Made by a program: the position numbers and the translations under genes. From positions 14,689,786 through 14,753,785 of the forward strand of contig QCXZ01000041.1 in NCBI GenBank assembly GCA_025024175.1: DNA of 64,000 nucleotides, in the 5' to 3' direction. Source of the DNA: Rhyzopertha dominica (lineage: Eukaryota; Arthropoda; Insecta; Coleoptera; Bostrichidae). This document shows, in pieces, positions 1 to 12,360 of the stretch. How positions within the stretch are numbered: position 1 is the stretch's first letter; the number at the start of each line of letters is the position of its first letter. A model generated the notes under the pieces. It had not been told where the DNA came from. It searched no databases and was given only the letters and a program-made list of their open reading frames with translations.

Positions 1-2054
1 GCGAAAGAATATAAAGCCCAATCCGGTATTTTTCCCAGAACAACCAGCTGAAAATAATCCCTTTGTAAATTATAGTTGTTGTCTTGGCACTTTTCTTTGT
101 TGATGTAGGTAAGCAAGCGAATATATAACTTGTTCCTAATCCGAAATTCTCCAATTAGATGAATACGAGGGTTAAAGGCCAACTGCAAGTTCCATACTGT
201 CAATATCATTTTAGAACCGTAACAGTATTTTATTAGATATGACGAGTTTATAGGTCAGCGAACTGATACGTAAACATACTATGAGCTTATGAGTATTACG
301 ACGCAGGCGCAACCACAACAGTAACGCCAACCTACGTTAAAACTGTCGACTGTTAAAACCGATTTTCGCTAAACCAGATTTGTGAAATGAAATAAGCTCA
401 TGGGTTTAACTTTTGGTTTAAAAATAAAATCGGTTTACTTTAACCCAAAGTTTAACCTCTCACTGAAATACCGGGCCTTAGAGGTTTTCTAGTGCAAGTT
501 TGCACATCCATAACTCCCCAGTGCTCCCCCCCCTCCAAATCAAAACTGCTTCATTATTAGTGGGGGGGGGCTATCCTTCCTACAACCGCGAGACTCTGAG
601 AGAGAAAAGAGAGCGTATACACCATACAGTCACGCAGAGTGATACGGCTTTGCTTTTATTAATGGTATACTCACACTTATGATTCACCATTGGATACTTT
701 AATAAGTCATAGAAAAAGATTCTTTTTGTGCACAGAATGGAGCGTGATTTTCTCCCGGTCCCTTCGAGAAGCGCCAGCAAATGTAACGGACAAATAAAGC
801 TAATTTATTAAACGACGGAGGCCTAAGAATTTGCATGTTCATCCACTGCGGCCTAAAGTTGGAGGGTCCTAATTGTCGGTTGTATTATAATGTTAGTGTC
901 CTTCGGCCGTTTTTGGGGTCTGTTGGAGAATTTGCAGGTCTATAAATTTCTTTTTGGGGCAGATATAAACGTCAGACAGGGTACATAAAGGACTTTGATA
1001 ATTATGCTAATGTACATTAAAACAAGATTATATCAGAAAAGATAAAATGTGTATTAAAAAGAAAGGGTTTTTAAGGCGATGTAAGTGCATTTGCTATTGC
1101 AGAATTGCATTATTTACTTTGATATACAGAGAAACCAATTTTTAAGAATTTATTGCATATTGGTAGAATTATTTGTGGAGTGGTTTTGCTTTCGTGTGCT
1201 GTATGTAAAGCTTGCAACGTTGCTATTGAGCTGACGTGGCTGTATCAAATAATTATGCTCACACAGAGAAGCTAGCCAAAGGAAGCTATAATGCATGAAA
1301 GCTGCAATTGGAAACTATACTGGCTAAATTATATGGATGTTAACAGAGAGCCGATAGGCATAAAAAATGCAAAACCTCGAGATGGAAATGCAATGAATCA
1401 AATTTCATGTCGTTTGTTGTATTGTAGTGCCGAAACCCGGTACTATAATATTTACTGCTTACTTAATTTGTAGTTTACTGAAAATTTTAAGAATGAATTA
1501 ACTAATAATGATTGAATAATTAATTCATACAAAACGTAATAACTTTAACACTGCTGACTAAAAAGCACTGTCACTTATTTAGAGTTTGATAAATATGCAT
1601 TCAAGGCAAAAGTTTTTAAAACAACAGAAAAATAAGAAACAAAATGGCCGACAGTAACTTAATGGCTACCTTTCGGATTACATTAATTTTTTGTCTCATC
1701 TGTATAAATTAATGTAAATAAATAAAAAAATTATAAATTGTAAAATTGCATACAAAGTGATTAGTTATAAATGGATCAAGAGCAAAGTTTTTGTAAATCA
1801 TCAAAAATTAATAATCAAATGTTATGTATATTAAAATGGCAGTAAACATGTTTATGTAAAGTACATAAAGATAGTACAGTCAGTTTCATTCTTTATACAG
1901 TTTCTATCTGAGTAACGTTTACTTACTACTTTGGATCGCTTCGATCAAAATAGAAAAAAGGTTGCTATGGACTTAAGCTTGATTATGCTTCCTAAACGAA
2001 TTGGAGCCCTCTGAAAATACCGCCCAAATCGATTGAGATTAATTTACAGCATTA
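1..2054. other. Gene-free AT-rich stretch
   Basis: No convincing coding frame or RNA gene is seen. It holds an imperfect inverted repeat (403-422 against 439-457, GGTTTAAC-like arms) that could form a small hairpin. A run of eight C (526-533) lies about 30 bp before a run of nine G (562-570), an arrangement also seen near the ends of the MITEs at 2.1 and 2.4 kb, so a decayed fold-back element may sit here. Confidence 0.5.
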
Positions 2055-2159
2055 CAGTGGAGTAGCCAGAAAATTAACTTGGGGGGGGGCTATTATCAAA
2101 ATAGTTTAGTTCTTGGATGGAGGACAATTGTCCTCTGCCCCCCCTTGGCTACGCCACTG
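2055..2159. mobile_element. Short MITE-like element with inverted ends
   Basis: The left end starts CAGTGGAGTAGCCA and the right end, read on the other strand, starts CAGTGGCGTAGCCA, so the termini are near-perfect inverted repeats of about 14 bp. A G-run lies just inside the left end and a C-run just inside the right end, extending the symmetry. The centre holds the palindrome GAGGACAATTGTCCTC. The element is about 105 bp and has no coding capacity. I could not find a convincing target-site duplication, so the superfamily is not assigned. Ends of the GTGGCGTAGCCA type are widespread in insect non-autonomous DNA transposons. Confidence 0.65.
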
Positions 2160-2361
2160 GATATATCGATAACTATATTTTGATTGCTTCAATTTAGTGA
2201 ATTCATTTCACTAGGTGAGATTTCAACTCATTTCAAAAATAAGTTGCATGTACATATATTTTGTATATTTTTGTTTTGAAGATACAAATCACAAAAAATT
2301 AAAGCCAGGAAAAGTGCATACGTCTATTAACTACAGATTCATAAAAGTTTGAACATGTTCT

Positions 2362-2648
2362 CTCATTTCCATTGGCGGCGGAATAACTTTTTTTGGGAGG
2401 AGGCTGCAGCCCCCTTATCTCCTTAAGAGCGCAACTTTTGATAAAATAAAATTCAATTTAAAGGGTGGTTTATTTATCCATAATGTTTTAAAAACCTGTA
2501 ATAACACAATAAGATAAATTTATATAATTATCACTTATATAGTAACAATAAGTAGATATAAAAAGAAACACTCAAAGTCAGTTGAGTGCAAGTCTCCCTT
2601 GGAGTGGGGGGGGGCTAAGACCTACTTTCCGCCGCCAATGCTCATTTC
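2362..2648. mobile_element. hAT-type MITE with 8-bp target-site duplication
   Basis: An element of 271 bp (2370-2640) begins CATTGGCGGCGGAA and ends in the exact inverse. It is flanked on both sides by the identical octamer CTCATTTC (2362-2369 and 2641-2648). Terminal inverted repeats of about 14 bp plus an 8-bp target duplication are the hallmark of the hAT superfamily. The interior is AT-rich and non-coding apart from a G-run close to the right end, so this is a non-autonomous copy mobilised in trans. The perfect target duplication suggests it is younger than most other mobile DNA in the window. Confidence 0.85.
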
Positions 2649-2732
2649 ATGAGTTGACGAGAAGTGTTTTTCGGACGTCTGAATTGAACAATTTTCGAAC
2701 TAGGTATTCCCTCTTAATATATCGCTATGCGT

Positions 2733-2823
2733 TATCGATATATCGATAGTTATCTATAATTATGGATACTTTGACATATATCGATATATCGGCTACCACA
2801 TATCGTTAATCGATATATCGATA
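2733..2823. repeat. Cluster of TATCGATA octamers
   Basis: Four exact TATCGATA palindromes occur within 91 bp (2733-2740, 2741-2748, 2779-2786, 2816-2823), with further near-matches between them. A fifth copy lies at 2164-2171 next to the 2055-2159 MITE. In Drosophila this octamer is the DRE bound by DREF and overlaps BEAF-32 sites. Here it could equally be a simple-repeat expansion, and function is not shown by the sequence. Confidence 0.6.
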
Positions 2824-3399
2824 GGTATTTGCTCCCAGCTCTAGTATTTATGGATTACTGGAAAATCCATTATAGCAATGCAAAAACGAAAGCACTGATG
2901 CGAAGTCTTCTTTCCATTCTTCCATATAACATATTGATATGAGACACAATTTCTTACGAAAGGCGGATAACATGGAAAACTGAAGTTATGTACCTATATC
3001 CCAACAAAGCAGAAGCAAAATAATAATAAATATAAGTGAAATCGAGAATTCAGAATTGCATTTATTAAATTGGTATTAATCAGTTCAACAGTCTATCATA
3101 TCATATCTATCATATGCCATCGCTTATTCTGACACCGAGTTGAATGGTGTAATGTCATTTTAAATAGCTATCATTATTTGCAAGGAGCTGTTAGATATGA
3201 AGAAATATTTATATTACTTTGCGCAAAACTTGATTTTAGAAACCGCCAAAAGAATTCCGGTAGCAAATAGACATTTGAATTCCACTTTTTTATATGCAAC
3301 TCCGGAGCAGATTACTTCCCCCGCCTCCTTCCAGTTGTCCTGTTGAAGAATCTGCATCGTGCATCTAATTTGAATGCTTAATTAAAATTTTCTCGGGAA

Positions 3400-3660
3400 T
3401 ATTACGGCGAGCAAGTTTTGAAATATGCTCCTGAATGGGAATGCGATTAAGGGAGGCCGTCGCCGCGAGGGTTTTCATCAGCCCCCGTCGGTTCATTACC
3501 ACCGAGGATAGTAAATATGAGCCTGCGATTGGGGCGTCTTTAATTTTTTAATTAAGGAACGGATTGAATGGGAACGAAATAAAATGTAGACGACGAGGAG
3601 CCGTGATACCAGGTTTATTAAAGTCTGGGTAGTTTCCTCTTACGCCGCGCTCCGGAGTGG
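3400..3660. other. GC-richer non-coding island
   Basis: About 260 bp of clearly higher GC content, rich in CG dinucleotides and containing TTAATTAAGG, within AT-rich DNA. No frame looks coding. The composition suggests a conserved non-coding or cis-regulatory element, but only alignment to related genomes could confirm it. Confidence 0.35.
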
Positions 3661-5339
3661 TCAGTAGGTATAGAAAAATGTCGATATTACGTGCTATGTT
3701 TCGCACTTAATTACATTTAAAAATTTTTGTAAGCTATGACCGCAAGACACATAAATATTTCACAAGCAGACATTCAATTACAACAATATAGTTCGTAATG
3801 ATTTTACTTAGCTCTTAAAAAATATTGAGAAAGGTACATACTTTTTGATATGTCACTGAGCACCCAACGACGTGCTTTTGGAGACAGTAATAACTAATAA
3901 CTGATGTCTTGCTGTTTCGAATAAAACAGTTTTGTCGTCCGTAATGTTGCATCCTAAGTCAATGTCGAAGCAAACCATTGCCATGACAAACGAACAATTA
4001 AAGCTTTCTTGTACCCTTGAAAAATAAAGTCTCTTAAAAATCCGAATTTTCTTGGCGTTGACGATACTGGCACAATCAGTAGGATAGCTGGCAGAGATAT
4101 AAAAACCGACCGCTCATGTGTTTAAACACTTTGCCTAACAAACCCTAAAATTATCGGTCTATCACGAGTGCTGAAAAGTGGATTAACATCAACGACCCGG
4201 AAAATGTGACAAAAGTCGTAGAAAATCCCTCCACGCTGAGCAATAATCGAGGAACCAAATTCGCCAACATTCCACGGGCACTGACTAAACCCGGAAGCAA
4301 GTATCTGAACTAGATTAGCACCAGAAGAAGACAATATCGCTCCACACTCCACCCAGTGATACCACTAATCACCAGACCAAGTAACTTACTACTTCAGAAA
4401 GCAATGTTTAAACCAATTAAGNTAGACTCCGTTGACAAAGAAAGCGTCTGTTTAATGGTTAGCGACTTGCTCCAAATTTTAATATTTCGGTGTGAACCTT
4501 ACTGCTTTATATTGTAATGGTGATTATCACGTTGTTGTGTCACTCAGAGAACGTTACCTTCAAACTGAGGACACACCTTCCGAATCGAGAGCACTGGACA
4601 TCGAAACGAACACCACGCTTAAGTTATTGCAATGCGTTTGTAAATATCAAAACGTGTCATGAAGAGTCCGGAAAGACGACAACACATCGTTCTTTCAGAA
4701 ATTAAGGCAGCCTTAAGGATTGTTTGCTACCTATGCAAGGCTCTGGGATATGATAGACCAAAATGTTCCAACTGTAAAGACACTGCATCATTGTAGACAG
4801 TAAACACCTCTACTGTTTAATTGCTAGCTATGATGTTTCTGGAAATGCTTCAGGGGTACTGATATGTATTGCACCATATTGTATCACTCGTTCTTGGCTA
4901 TAATATCAAGAAACCATGTTTGGTACAGCATTTTTTCAAAAACTAAGTGTGTATTCATTTTTAAAAATAAATGTATTGCAGGAATAAATAAACAGAAAAT
5001 AATAAATAAATAAATACACTCGACTAAACGATAATGCTAGCATGCAACCTCATAATATTCCATTCATATCTTGGATCTCAAAATGCTTGATAATTAATAG
5101 GCTTAGTTTTTAATGCGTTTATATCAAGCTATTAGGTTACTTCATGTCTGGCTTAATATCACACTAGGCTGTGTGGTACGGTTTGATGAACACCTTTTGA
5201 ATTATTTCAGGCATTCTGTAATACCTAAACAAAATGTCTTCCTTTTAAAGGTGATATGTTATCGGGAAAATCTAAGATGACGTTACAATTGCTTATCACG
5301 AACAAAATTTAAATAACAACGGGTCTTGTCACACTTGAT
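3661..5339. other. Gene-free stretch, nothing recognised
   Basis: Short frames at 4122-4352 (-) and 4517-4705 (+) have no recognisable motif and unremarkable composition. There is an AAAT-type simple run near 4985-5020. No RNA gene or mobile element is identified. Confidence 0.5.
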
Positions 5340-5531
5340 TTGAAAGCCGCTTCCGTTATCTGCACGCTCGCTTTTGTAAAAGAGAAATTAGATGTATTGA
5401 ACATAGCATCCCCTTCAAATGCCCTTCGTTCGCCGGATTTTACACCTCTCGATTATGTTTATGGGGTACCACAAATCAATACTATGTATTCGTTATTTAG
5501 TCAAACAGGAAACGTGCCATATTTTATATGA
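5340..5531 (+). pseudogene. DDE transposase fragment (Tc1/mariner-like)
   Basis: A 63-codon frame contains the stretch RSPDFTPLDY, which closely matches the block around the last catalytic aspartate of insect Tc1/mariner-like transposases (consensus of the form RSPDLTPLDFFLWG). The preceding FVKEKLD fits the segment that normally lies upstream of it. The rest of the transposase is absent or too diverged to follow, and no terminal repeats were found. It is most likely a decayed fragment of the same broad group as the relic at 39840-40523. Confidence 0.5.
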
Positions 5532-6734
5532 TTTTTTTACATCTTTATCGATTTATTTATAATGATACACCGCATTATTGCGAAGATTGGATCGGATGAC
5601 AAGAATTCTGTTGATTAAGGGGAATCTACCCAGCAAAAATACGCCTGGATTTTAGACATTTTTGGTAACAAATTACGCCCTCAAAAAGCGTAATATCTGC
5701 AATGCAGTCGCTTTAATTCACAACTTCTAAATACATATGTGACTAATTAATGATCAAGCAATGTACGGCGCTGTAGAAACGTCTAATCTATAAATATATT
5801 AAAGTCATTGTGGCAAAATCTGTAGCGGTATTTACGCAATTTAAAATCAAAACACCAATATTAGTTGTATTGATACAAAAGATAGTGTTGACGTTTCCGA
5901 TTTTTATGCTGATGCACGTACTGAAAATTGTTTGGTCTAGTTCAGAGCTTAGTTTTGCTGCGAGGTAAATCCCCTTGACTTGCATAAGACCAATGAGTTC
6001 GCTGCTAAAACACGTGTAAGGTGCTTTCTTGCAGAGACTTGTCAATGTATAGCAGTCATGTATAATTAATGACATACATACTTATATTAGTACTTGATAA
6101 ACACAGAAAGGAATATGTTTGTCTGTATGTCATCTGCGAATAGCAAAATATCTGCACCAACTGTAATCTTCTTCTTATCCTTCTGACGTCAGAGCTGTGC
6201 TTTCGGCACTTCCATTTACAAAACACAAAAGTAACCCAATGTTTTATATCGTGCACCAGGTCTAAACCTTGATTCCACAGCAAACCTCCCGAAGGGATGA
6301 TTTCACCTGCTACTTCATTACCGCATTCCGCCAACCTTCCATCATATATTCTTCTAAATTAGACATTACTGTTCATTGGACTCAGATATCCAACCACTTT
6401 GTAATATGTTTGGTTATTTCTAGGGCACAAGTAAATTGATTTTAGCGTTACCTCATAACAAAATGGTTCATTTGGGCAAAAATTTCAATTATGCAGCTCT
6501 TTCTGTATAAATTTCACGAAATGTATTCTATTTCTGTTACCTGCAATCCGGTTTCTTTTTGTTATTCACACATTAAACCCTAAAGNATGCCGTTATAACA
6601 GCTACGTAAATATTATAGTAAACGCTGTTAAATGCATTAAGAGAAAATGAATGATTAGCTTAACATCAACTCGATTTTTAGTTTGAAATAGCTTGTATTG
6701 TAGGAAACACTTACAGTTTGTTTTTTTTCACTTG
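5532..6734. other. Gene-free stretch, nothing recognised
   Basis: Two overlapping minus-strand frames (5788-6075 and 6056-6334) of 92-95 codons have no identifiable domain and are typical of chance frames. Nothing else is recognised. Confidence 0.45.
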
Positions 6735-6815
6735 TTTCTTAATTCTTTGTGTCGCGTTTTTGTAACTGCTGCCAAGCTACAATAAGCACAATATATTGTA
6801 CTGAAGGTCACGAAA
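6735..6815. mobile_element. Internal part of a MITE related to the 30655-30829 element
   Basis: This stretch aligns with the interior of the MITE at 30655-30829. Both contain a near-identical block around AACTGCTGCCAAGCTAC, preceded by AATTCTTTGTG and followed by diverged sequence with GAAGGT. The terminal inverted repeats that are perfect in the other copy are not clear here, so this is an older, decayed or end-truncated copy. Confidence 0.6.
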
Positions 6816-7343
6816 TTGATGCTTTTATTAGAAAAATTTCAACAATTTACCGTTCTAAATTGTTTTTAAAGGTAAGAAATAACAATAAATATAGATAGGG
6901 TAGGCTTTTGGTAACCTCTACAGTCTACACCCTTGCATTGTGAATTGTGGAAGCATTGTTTAGTGCAGCTAACGTTACTGCCANTTAGTATGTGAATTTT
7001 ACCATTGCGGCAGGTTACAAACATCTTTTAGTCCATCATAGCACATTTAACAGACTTACTCTAGTCACAACCTCACAACAACGATACACAGCCGAAAAGT
7101 TATACGAAACCGTATCACCCCATAGCTCCGGAATGTTCTATGCAACCTTGAAGTTAATTGTCCCGTAAAACACTTCAGCATATGTTGAAAACTCCCATGC
7201 GTCTTCTCATATTAAGGGGGCTCATATTATTTTCAGAGATAGGGAGAATCAATGTTAACTTTTAATAAGAATTACTCTGAAACACCTTCATATATTTAAA
7301 TGGGTTTTCACCACCTGAATGAGAATTTTATTTTGTTGCAGTC

Positions 7344-7433
7344 TCTCGTTTAAAAAATTTAGATTTTATCTTTTTTATCACAGTTGATTAATTAAATATA
7401 GTAAAAAAATATTTTAAATTTTTTTAAACGAGA
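7344..7433. repeat. Small fold-back element
   Basis: TCTCGTTTAAAAAATTTA at 7344-7361 is matched by its inverse at 7415-7433 with a single-base length difference, giving arms of about 18 bp around a 53-bp AT-rich centre. It has the shape of a tiny MITE or fold-back element. It has no coding content and no clear target duplication. Confidence 0.5.
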
Positions 7434-10400
7434 CACCTATAAAGTAAGTAACGAGAAGTTCATAAAAATTGAAAACTTTAATTTGATTCAAAAATGAATT
7501 AATTACACTAGTTAAACTTTTTATATTTGAAAACGAAACGTCCATAGCCGTCCTTCAATAGTGCGTTCTCCTTTTTGTCGGCTGAAGGGTCTCCCGCCGA
7601 CGCCGGCGGTCGACTTTCTTTTTAATCATTTACAGGTGGGTAAATTTATGGTAGCATTGTAAATAGAATTAAAAGGATTCTTAAACGATAATACCCGAAA
7701 ATATTTTTCGTTGACTTATTATGCTTGAATTGAGCGTAATGTATTTAAATTTTATGCTTACTAAATTTTCGACAATGAAAAACTTTTTATACACAATTTT
7801 TCTTTCTTCTATCAAATTGAAATACTGACAAATGAGCGACTGCTGTATATCGGTTGTTTTAAAAACTACATTCAATCAAGTCCTTATGTCCTTTTCATTG
7901 TAATGTCAAATAATAAAAGTTAACGCAAAATTTGTTCAGGGAACATCCCAAAAAATATAATTCGATCTTGATGAATTAGCTATTAGTATAAGTATTGTTC
8001 TAATTTTTATTAACTGCGAATGTTTTAAAATTATTTGAGCCGATCAAATTGTCATTAACTATTTTCAGCAAAGACCTTCGTGCTAAAATACGCGGACTCT
8101 CTTAAAATAATTGACAGTCGCGTACCCTCAAACATTTGTAGTAACGATATAAAAAGTCGAAAATTTACCAAAAGCTGGTGATATTACGGTAGATAAAATC
8201 GCTACCACATTGGCAGAAGGTTGTATGTACATATTTTGTATTTCGGATATTTTAGTGTAAAAATACTTTTAAAACTAAACATAACATAACAGGTACAATG
8301 TATGTGTTAAACGTTATCTGCGTATTTGGCCTGATCTTCTAAAAAATAGTTTCATGCTTAATGAAAAATATAATTTAAGCTTATAATTTTGATAATTCAA
8401 AGTTCACATACAACCTTGTGCCATTACGGTAGCGAAATAAAATTGCTGAAAATTGTAACACAACTTACTATACTTTCTGTAAACTACTCGTAAAACATTA
8501 CTTCAAATATTAATAAACGCTGTGCCACATTCAAATTTTGCTCGATAACGGCTTTTTCTTTGATTTTTTATATCGCGTAGATTTTTAACATTTCATGTTT
8601 TGTTATAAGACCATTTACTAGCATAAACGTTTTGTTAAAAAGTAGTACTTTATGGTCGAGAGTGTTTTGATGGTTTTACAATATGTTTGAAAACAGTTTA
8701 CCAAAAATACACTTTGTTGACAAAGTTTATGGTGTTACACGATCCCCCCCCCCTTTTCTTGTGAATCGAAATACAAGTATAGTACCCTAATTTGCAAATC
8801 TTTAGTGGATCAACATTTTATGTTAATTTATGTTTCTTATCGTTCCTGGGTAAAATCAAATCCTTTCGTCTTTCCTTGAATTATCAAAACAATAGGATAT
8901 AGGGAGTGCTCTTTTCCAGAAAACAGTTCAGATGTCTTTAAACGAAGAAAAAACTAAACATTTGAGTAAACATTTTATTCGTTTTCCTACTGGTTTATTG
9001 TATGTACTACCTGTAACATGTTATATGATAAGAATTTAAATTTGTATAGGGAATCAATGAATATTTTTAATATTAAATTTTGATTATTGCTTGACTGCTA
9101 CCAAGTGCTCTTATATCATGCGTCGGATCCACAGAAATTTTCTAAAACCATCAGTTTACTTTAATAATGTGCATGCCAAGTTAGTAAACTTTTCAACTGT
9201 GCTGCAAATTTAATTGTACAAAAATGATCATACGAGGAAAAAACGAAATATTTGATGTTGCACTTATTCTACCAAGCGATTCAATTAATTTTCATAAAGC
9301 TAGCTGTGGAATAAAAAGTTATGTTTTTGATTATCGTTATTTGTGAAAAAAGGAAGAGTGCAAATGCAATGAAGAAATGTAGCACAATACATACTGTTGT
9401 AGAAATACAACTAGCAGCAATTTGTGCCCTTCACTTCCAATACATTATTGCAAAAATTTTGGGTATTTTTTTAATACAATGGTGTGGTAGAAGTAGATAT
9501 TATTAATAAATAAATAATGTAAATTTTATTTAAGTAGTCAAAAAAACAACATAAAACTGCACTTTTGTTTTACTTTTTGGATATGAACGGAACAGAAAAA
9601 AACAATCATTTTTTAGCCTAATAGTCCGAGAGCTCGTGGCAAAAAGGTGCAATTCAGCCGAACACCTGAGAGTGGCGCAATGGGCAGCTTGCGCGCTCGG
9701 TATGCGGATTGGGTATATTCCATTAAACAGAGGTGTGACTGTTTTTTAATCATGTATAATTAAGTAATAAATAAATTTCCAGCTATTACAAAACTCTAAT
9801 ACCGACCTCATTATCGCCGCATTCCACAACTATGAGGTCTGACTACCTTTTTCTCATTTCTTTTTTTGCTATAAAGAAAGTTTAGGGCCAATTTTCAATT
9901 ATTAGGAAACACTTGCAGTGTATATGATAATTTGACATAACTCAAAGCGTGCTATTAACAGGAGTTCCACCAGCTGACTCGTAGGTACTGACTCTTGTAC
10001 ACCATAAGTACTATAACATATTAAAATATGAATCTTCACTAAAATATAAACATAATAGTTAACCGAATAAGTAACTTGTTGGCGATCTTAAATATTATCG
10101 CGATTGCAGCTTTATTTTAGTTGGTGGTTTATATCCATTTTTATATTTTGTCACCTGCTACGTTTCCCGATGCACTTAACTGTCATATCAAATATCTCCC
10201 ATAATGGAAGTGGACAAATGCAATCTGAATTGCATTCTCTTCTTTGTGTCGCTGAAACATAGTAACACAACCGCCACAATCGACCAGCTGCCCGTGGGAT
10301 TCCACTAATTACTGCAACTTCCTAGGGGGCAACAATAAATAAGATCTAAGCTCCTCCTTACATTACGTGCTTGCTCGCACCTGAGCATATGGAGCGACCC

Positions 10401-10899
10401 ATACGCAGTCCTTGGCAGTCGTTTCAAAATTTAACACTAAACGTATTTATGGGCGACATAAAGCTCTTTAGGGGTGTTTGTTTCAATTATGTTGTGCAGT
10501 TTTATGTGTCGGCTTGAGGGATTGATCGGGTGAACAGGTGGGAAATGCAGTGTGTTAGGGTCGTAAATAGTTCCAAACTTAAGTTATGAAACTTAGATAT
10601 TGCTTTGCTGCTGTTTTCCAGCTTCATGTAGACAGAAAAGTCCCGAAAACTGCCAATAGCGGGAAATTGCTATTTGTTCAGGATTGCATAGGTTTTTATT
10701 ATTAAATATTATTGGTTGGAAACTACCAAACAAGTTTTTGTGTTGCTTATGTAAAACTTAATGTTTGCAATTTTGTATGTTGCATATACAAATCGTGATG
10801 TGAACACCTAAAAGTTAGACGTTAGATTCTAACATAAACAGACATGTAATGTACTTAAATCAGTAAAATGTTTTCTTGTATTTTGTGTCGTCATCAGTT
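7434..10899. other. Gene-free AT-rich stretch
   Basis: No coding or RNA gene is recognised. There is a run of ten C at 8744-8753. A weak tRNA A-box-like sequence (TGGCGCAATGGGC) occurs near 9674, but no cloverleaf can be built around it. Confidence 0.5.
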
Positions 10900-11110
10900 T
10901 AATATCAAAGAGTAAATAAGCTTTTTAAATCGGCAATTCGGCTTCGTCGGACACTATCGTGACCCATCCAAATAAAGAAGGAAATTATGCTGTTGCTCCG
11001 GCGGATCCAACTTTGGAACGGGCCCGTAATCCCGTAAAACCGCATAATTCCGCTCAACTTGAGTGATATACTGGTTTCCGGGACGTCTTGGGCCTGCATA
11101 TCGCTATAAT
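10900..11110. other. GC-richer non-coding island
   Basis: A compositional island of about 200 bp. A 64-codon minus-strand frame covers it but lacks any recognisable motif, so GC content alone can explain the absence of stops. Candidate conserved non-coding element. Confidence 0.3.
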
Positions 11111-11999
11111 GCAGCGCATAGCATTACATACATGAGCGGGATTATTGTAATCTTGCGAAGTGGATTTGCATAAGCAAATAAAGCACCAGATAAGACTTCC
11201 TATTAACACCGATGCCATTAATTAACCCCAGTATAATGGTGTGCGGTGCAGCGTTACACAGAATTTTCCCTAGACGTATACCCTTTGTCGGGTGAGGTAT
11301 TTGCGTTGGAACGCTGACGTCTCAATTATGTGTGCGCTGTTGCGTTTCCGTTGGGCAAGCTTGGAAGTTGGTAGTATTTTAACTTCCTCGGGCACAAAAT
11401 TTATCCAAGCAGAGGTTAATTGTGGTAATATGATATTGAATCTTGTATCTCTCTTATGGAGCCTATAGCGTTTGGCCTCTGGTTAAATACCTACATAACT
11501 ATACGTTTTATGGCAAGAGTGAAAAGAGAAAATGAAAATTGAAATTCTTATTTCTGTTAAACTAGGTCATATATTTTTAAGGAAATAATAGCATTTTAAA
11601 TGAGCATGATGGTTACTATTAATTTTTGTTAGCAAAGCAGATTTTTCTGTAATTAGTAAAAGCTATGTAGTCGCTTAGAGGGCGAGCTATTTGCTCTGTC
11701 GATATTGACAACCTGAAAGAGAATTTGGGACAAACGCCGGAGTAATACGACTTAGGTCGTTTTAGCATAACATTTCACTATCAAAGGTTAAAATAGATCT
11801 GTAAGGAGAACAGGTACAAACAGTAAGTAACACAAACAGACAAAAGTCTTTGAACGACGAAAGTAAATCTTACGTTGTTGCCTGAGAGGTGTCTTCCAAG
11901 TTAGTATTACTGATTTATGATTAACGTGAAGTGCAATCAACATAGAAATGATGATAGACATGTTAATAATGAAATTAATTTAGAACTGTACTTAAATTC

Positions 12000-12260
12000 T
12001 CTGCCCAACACTATCTAGTTCTTGACCAGGATTTAAACCCGGGACCTTTTAAACGCTAACCACTTTAACCACTGAGCTAACAAAGCCCTACTCAAAACGA
12101 GGTCGAAGCTGTATATGTACGTCAAAGTTTACTATGTAACCCTGTTGAACGCCATACGGCGCATTTGCAGATTAATCGCTCGTCGCTCAGTATTTTTGAG
12201 CTTCAGAGCGTAATTCACTACGCTGGCAAGATTATTGCGATCAGCAGCTAACTGCAACCC
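12000..12260 (-). repeat. Copy A of a tRNA-containing repeat unit
   Basis: This unit aligns in the same orientation with 12361-12610. On the minus strand it consists of roughly 150-170 bp of shared upstream sequence followed by a tRNA-like segment at 12024-12084. That segment has an A-box-like stretch (TAGCTCAGTGG) and a B-box-like GGTTTAAATCC. The cloverleaf is decayed in the D and anticodon arms, so it is not a functional tRNA gene. The conserved part lies upstream of the tRNA rather than downstream, which is unlike a typical tRNA-headed SINE. Confidence 0.65.
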
Positions 12261-12360
12261 AAATATATTATATATAATGGGATATAATTATTCCCTCTTT
12301 TTATTTTTAATGAACATAGGTAATATTTTAATGGTTTAAAAGGCATATATATGAATTGAA

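Noticed and set aside
4122..4352. Possible transposon coding fragment
   Set aside because: Neither strand gives a block order matching any known reverse transcriptase or transposase.
9660..9740. Possible tRNA gene or SINE head (A-box-like TGGCGCAATGGGC)
   Set aside because: No B-box with the TTC core and no cloverleaf can be formed.
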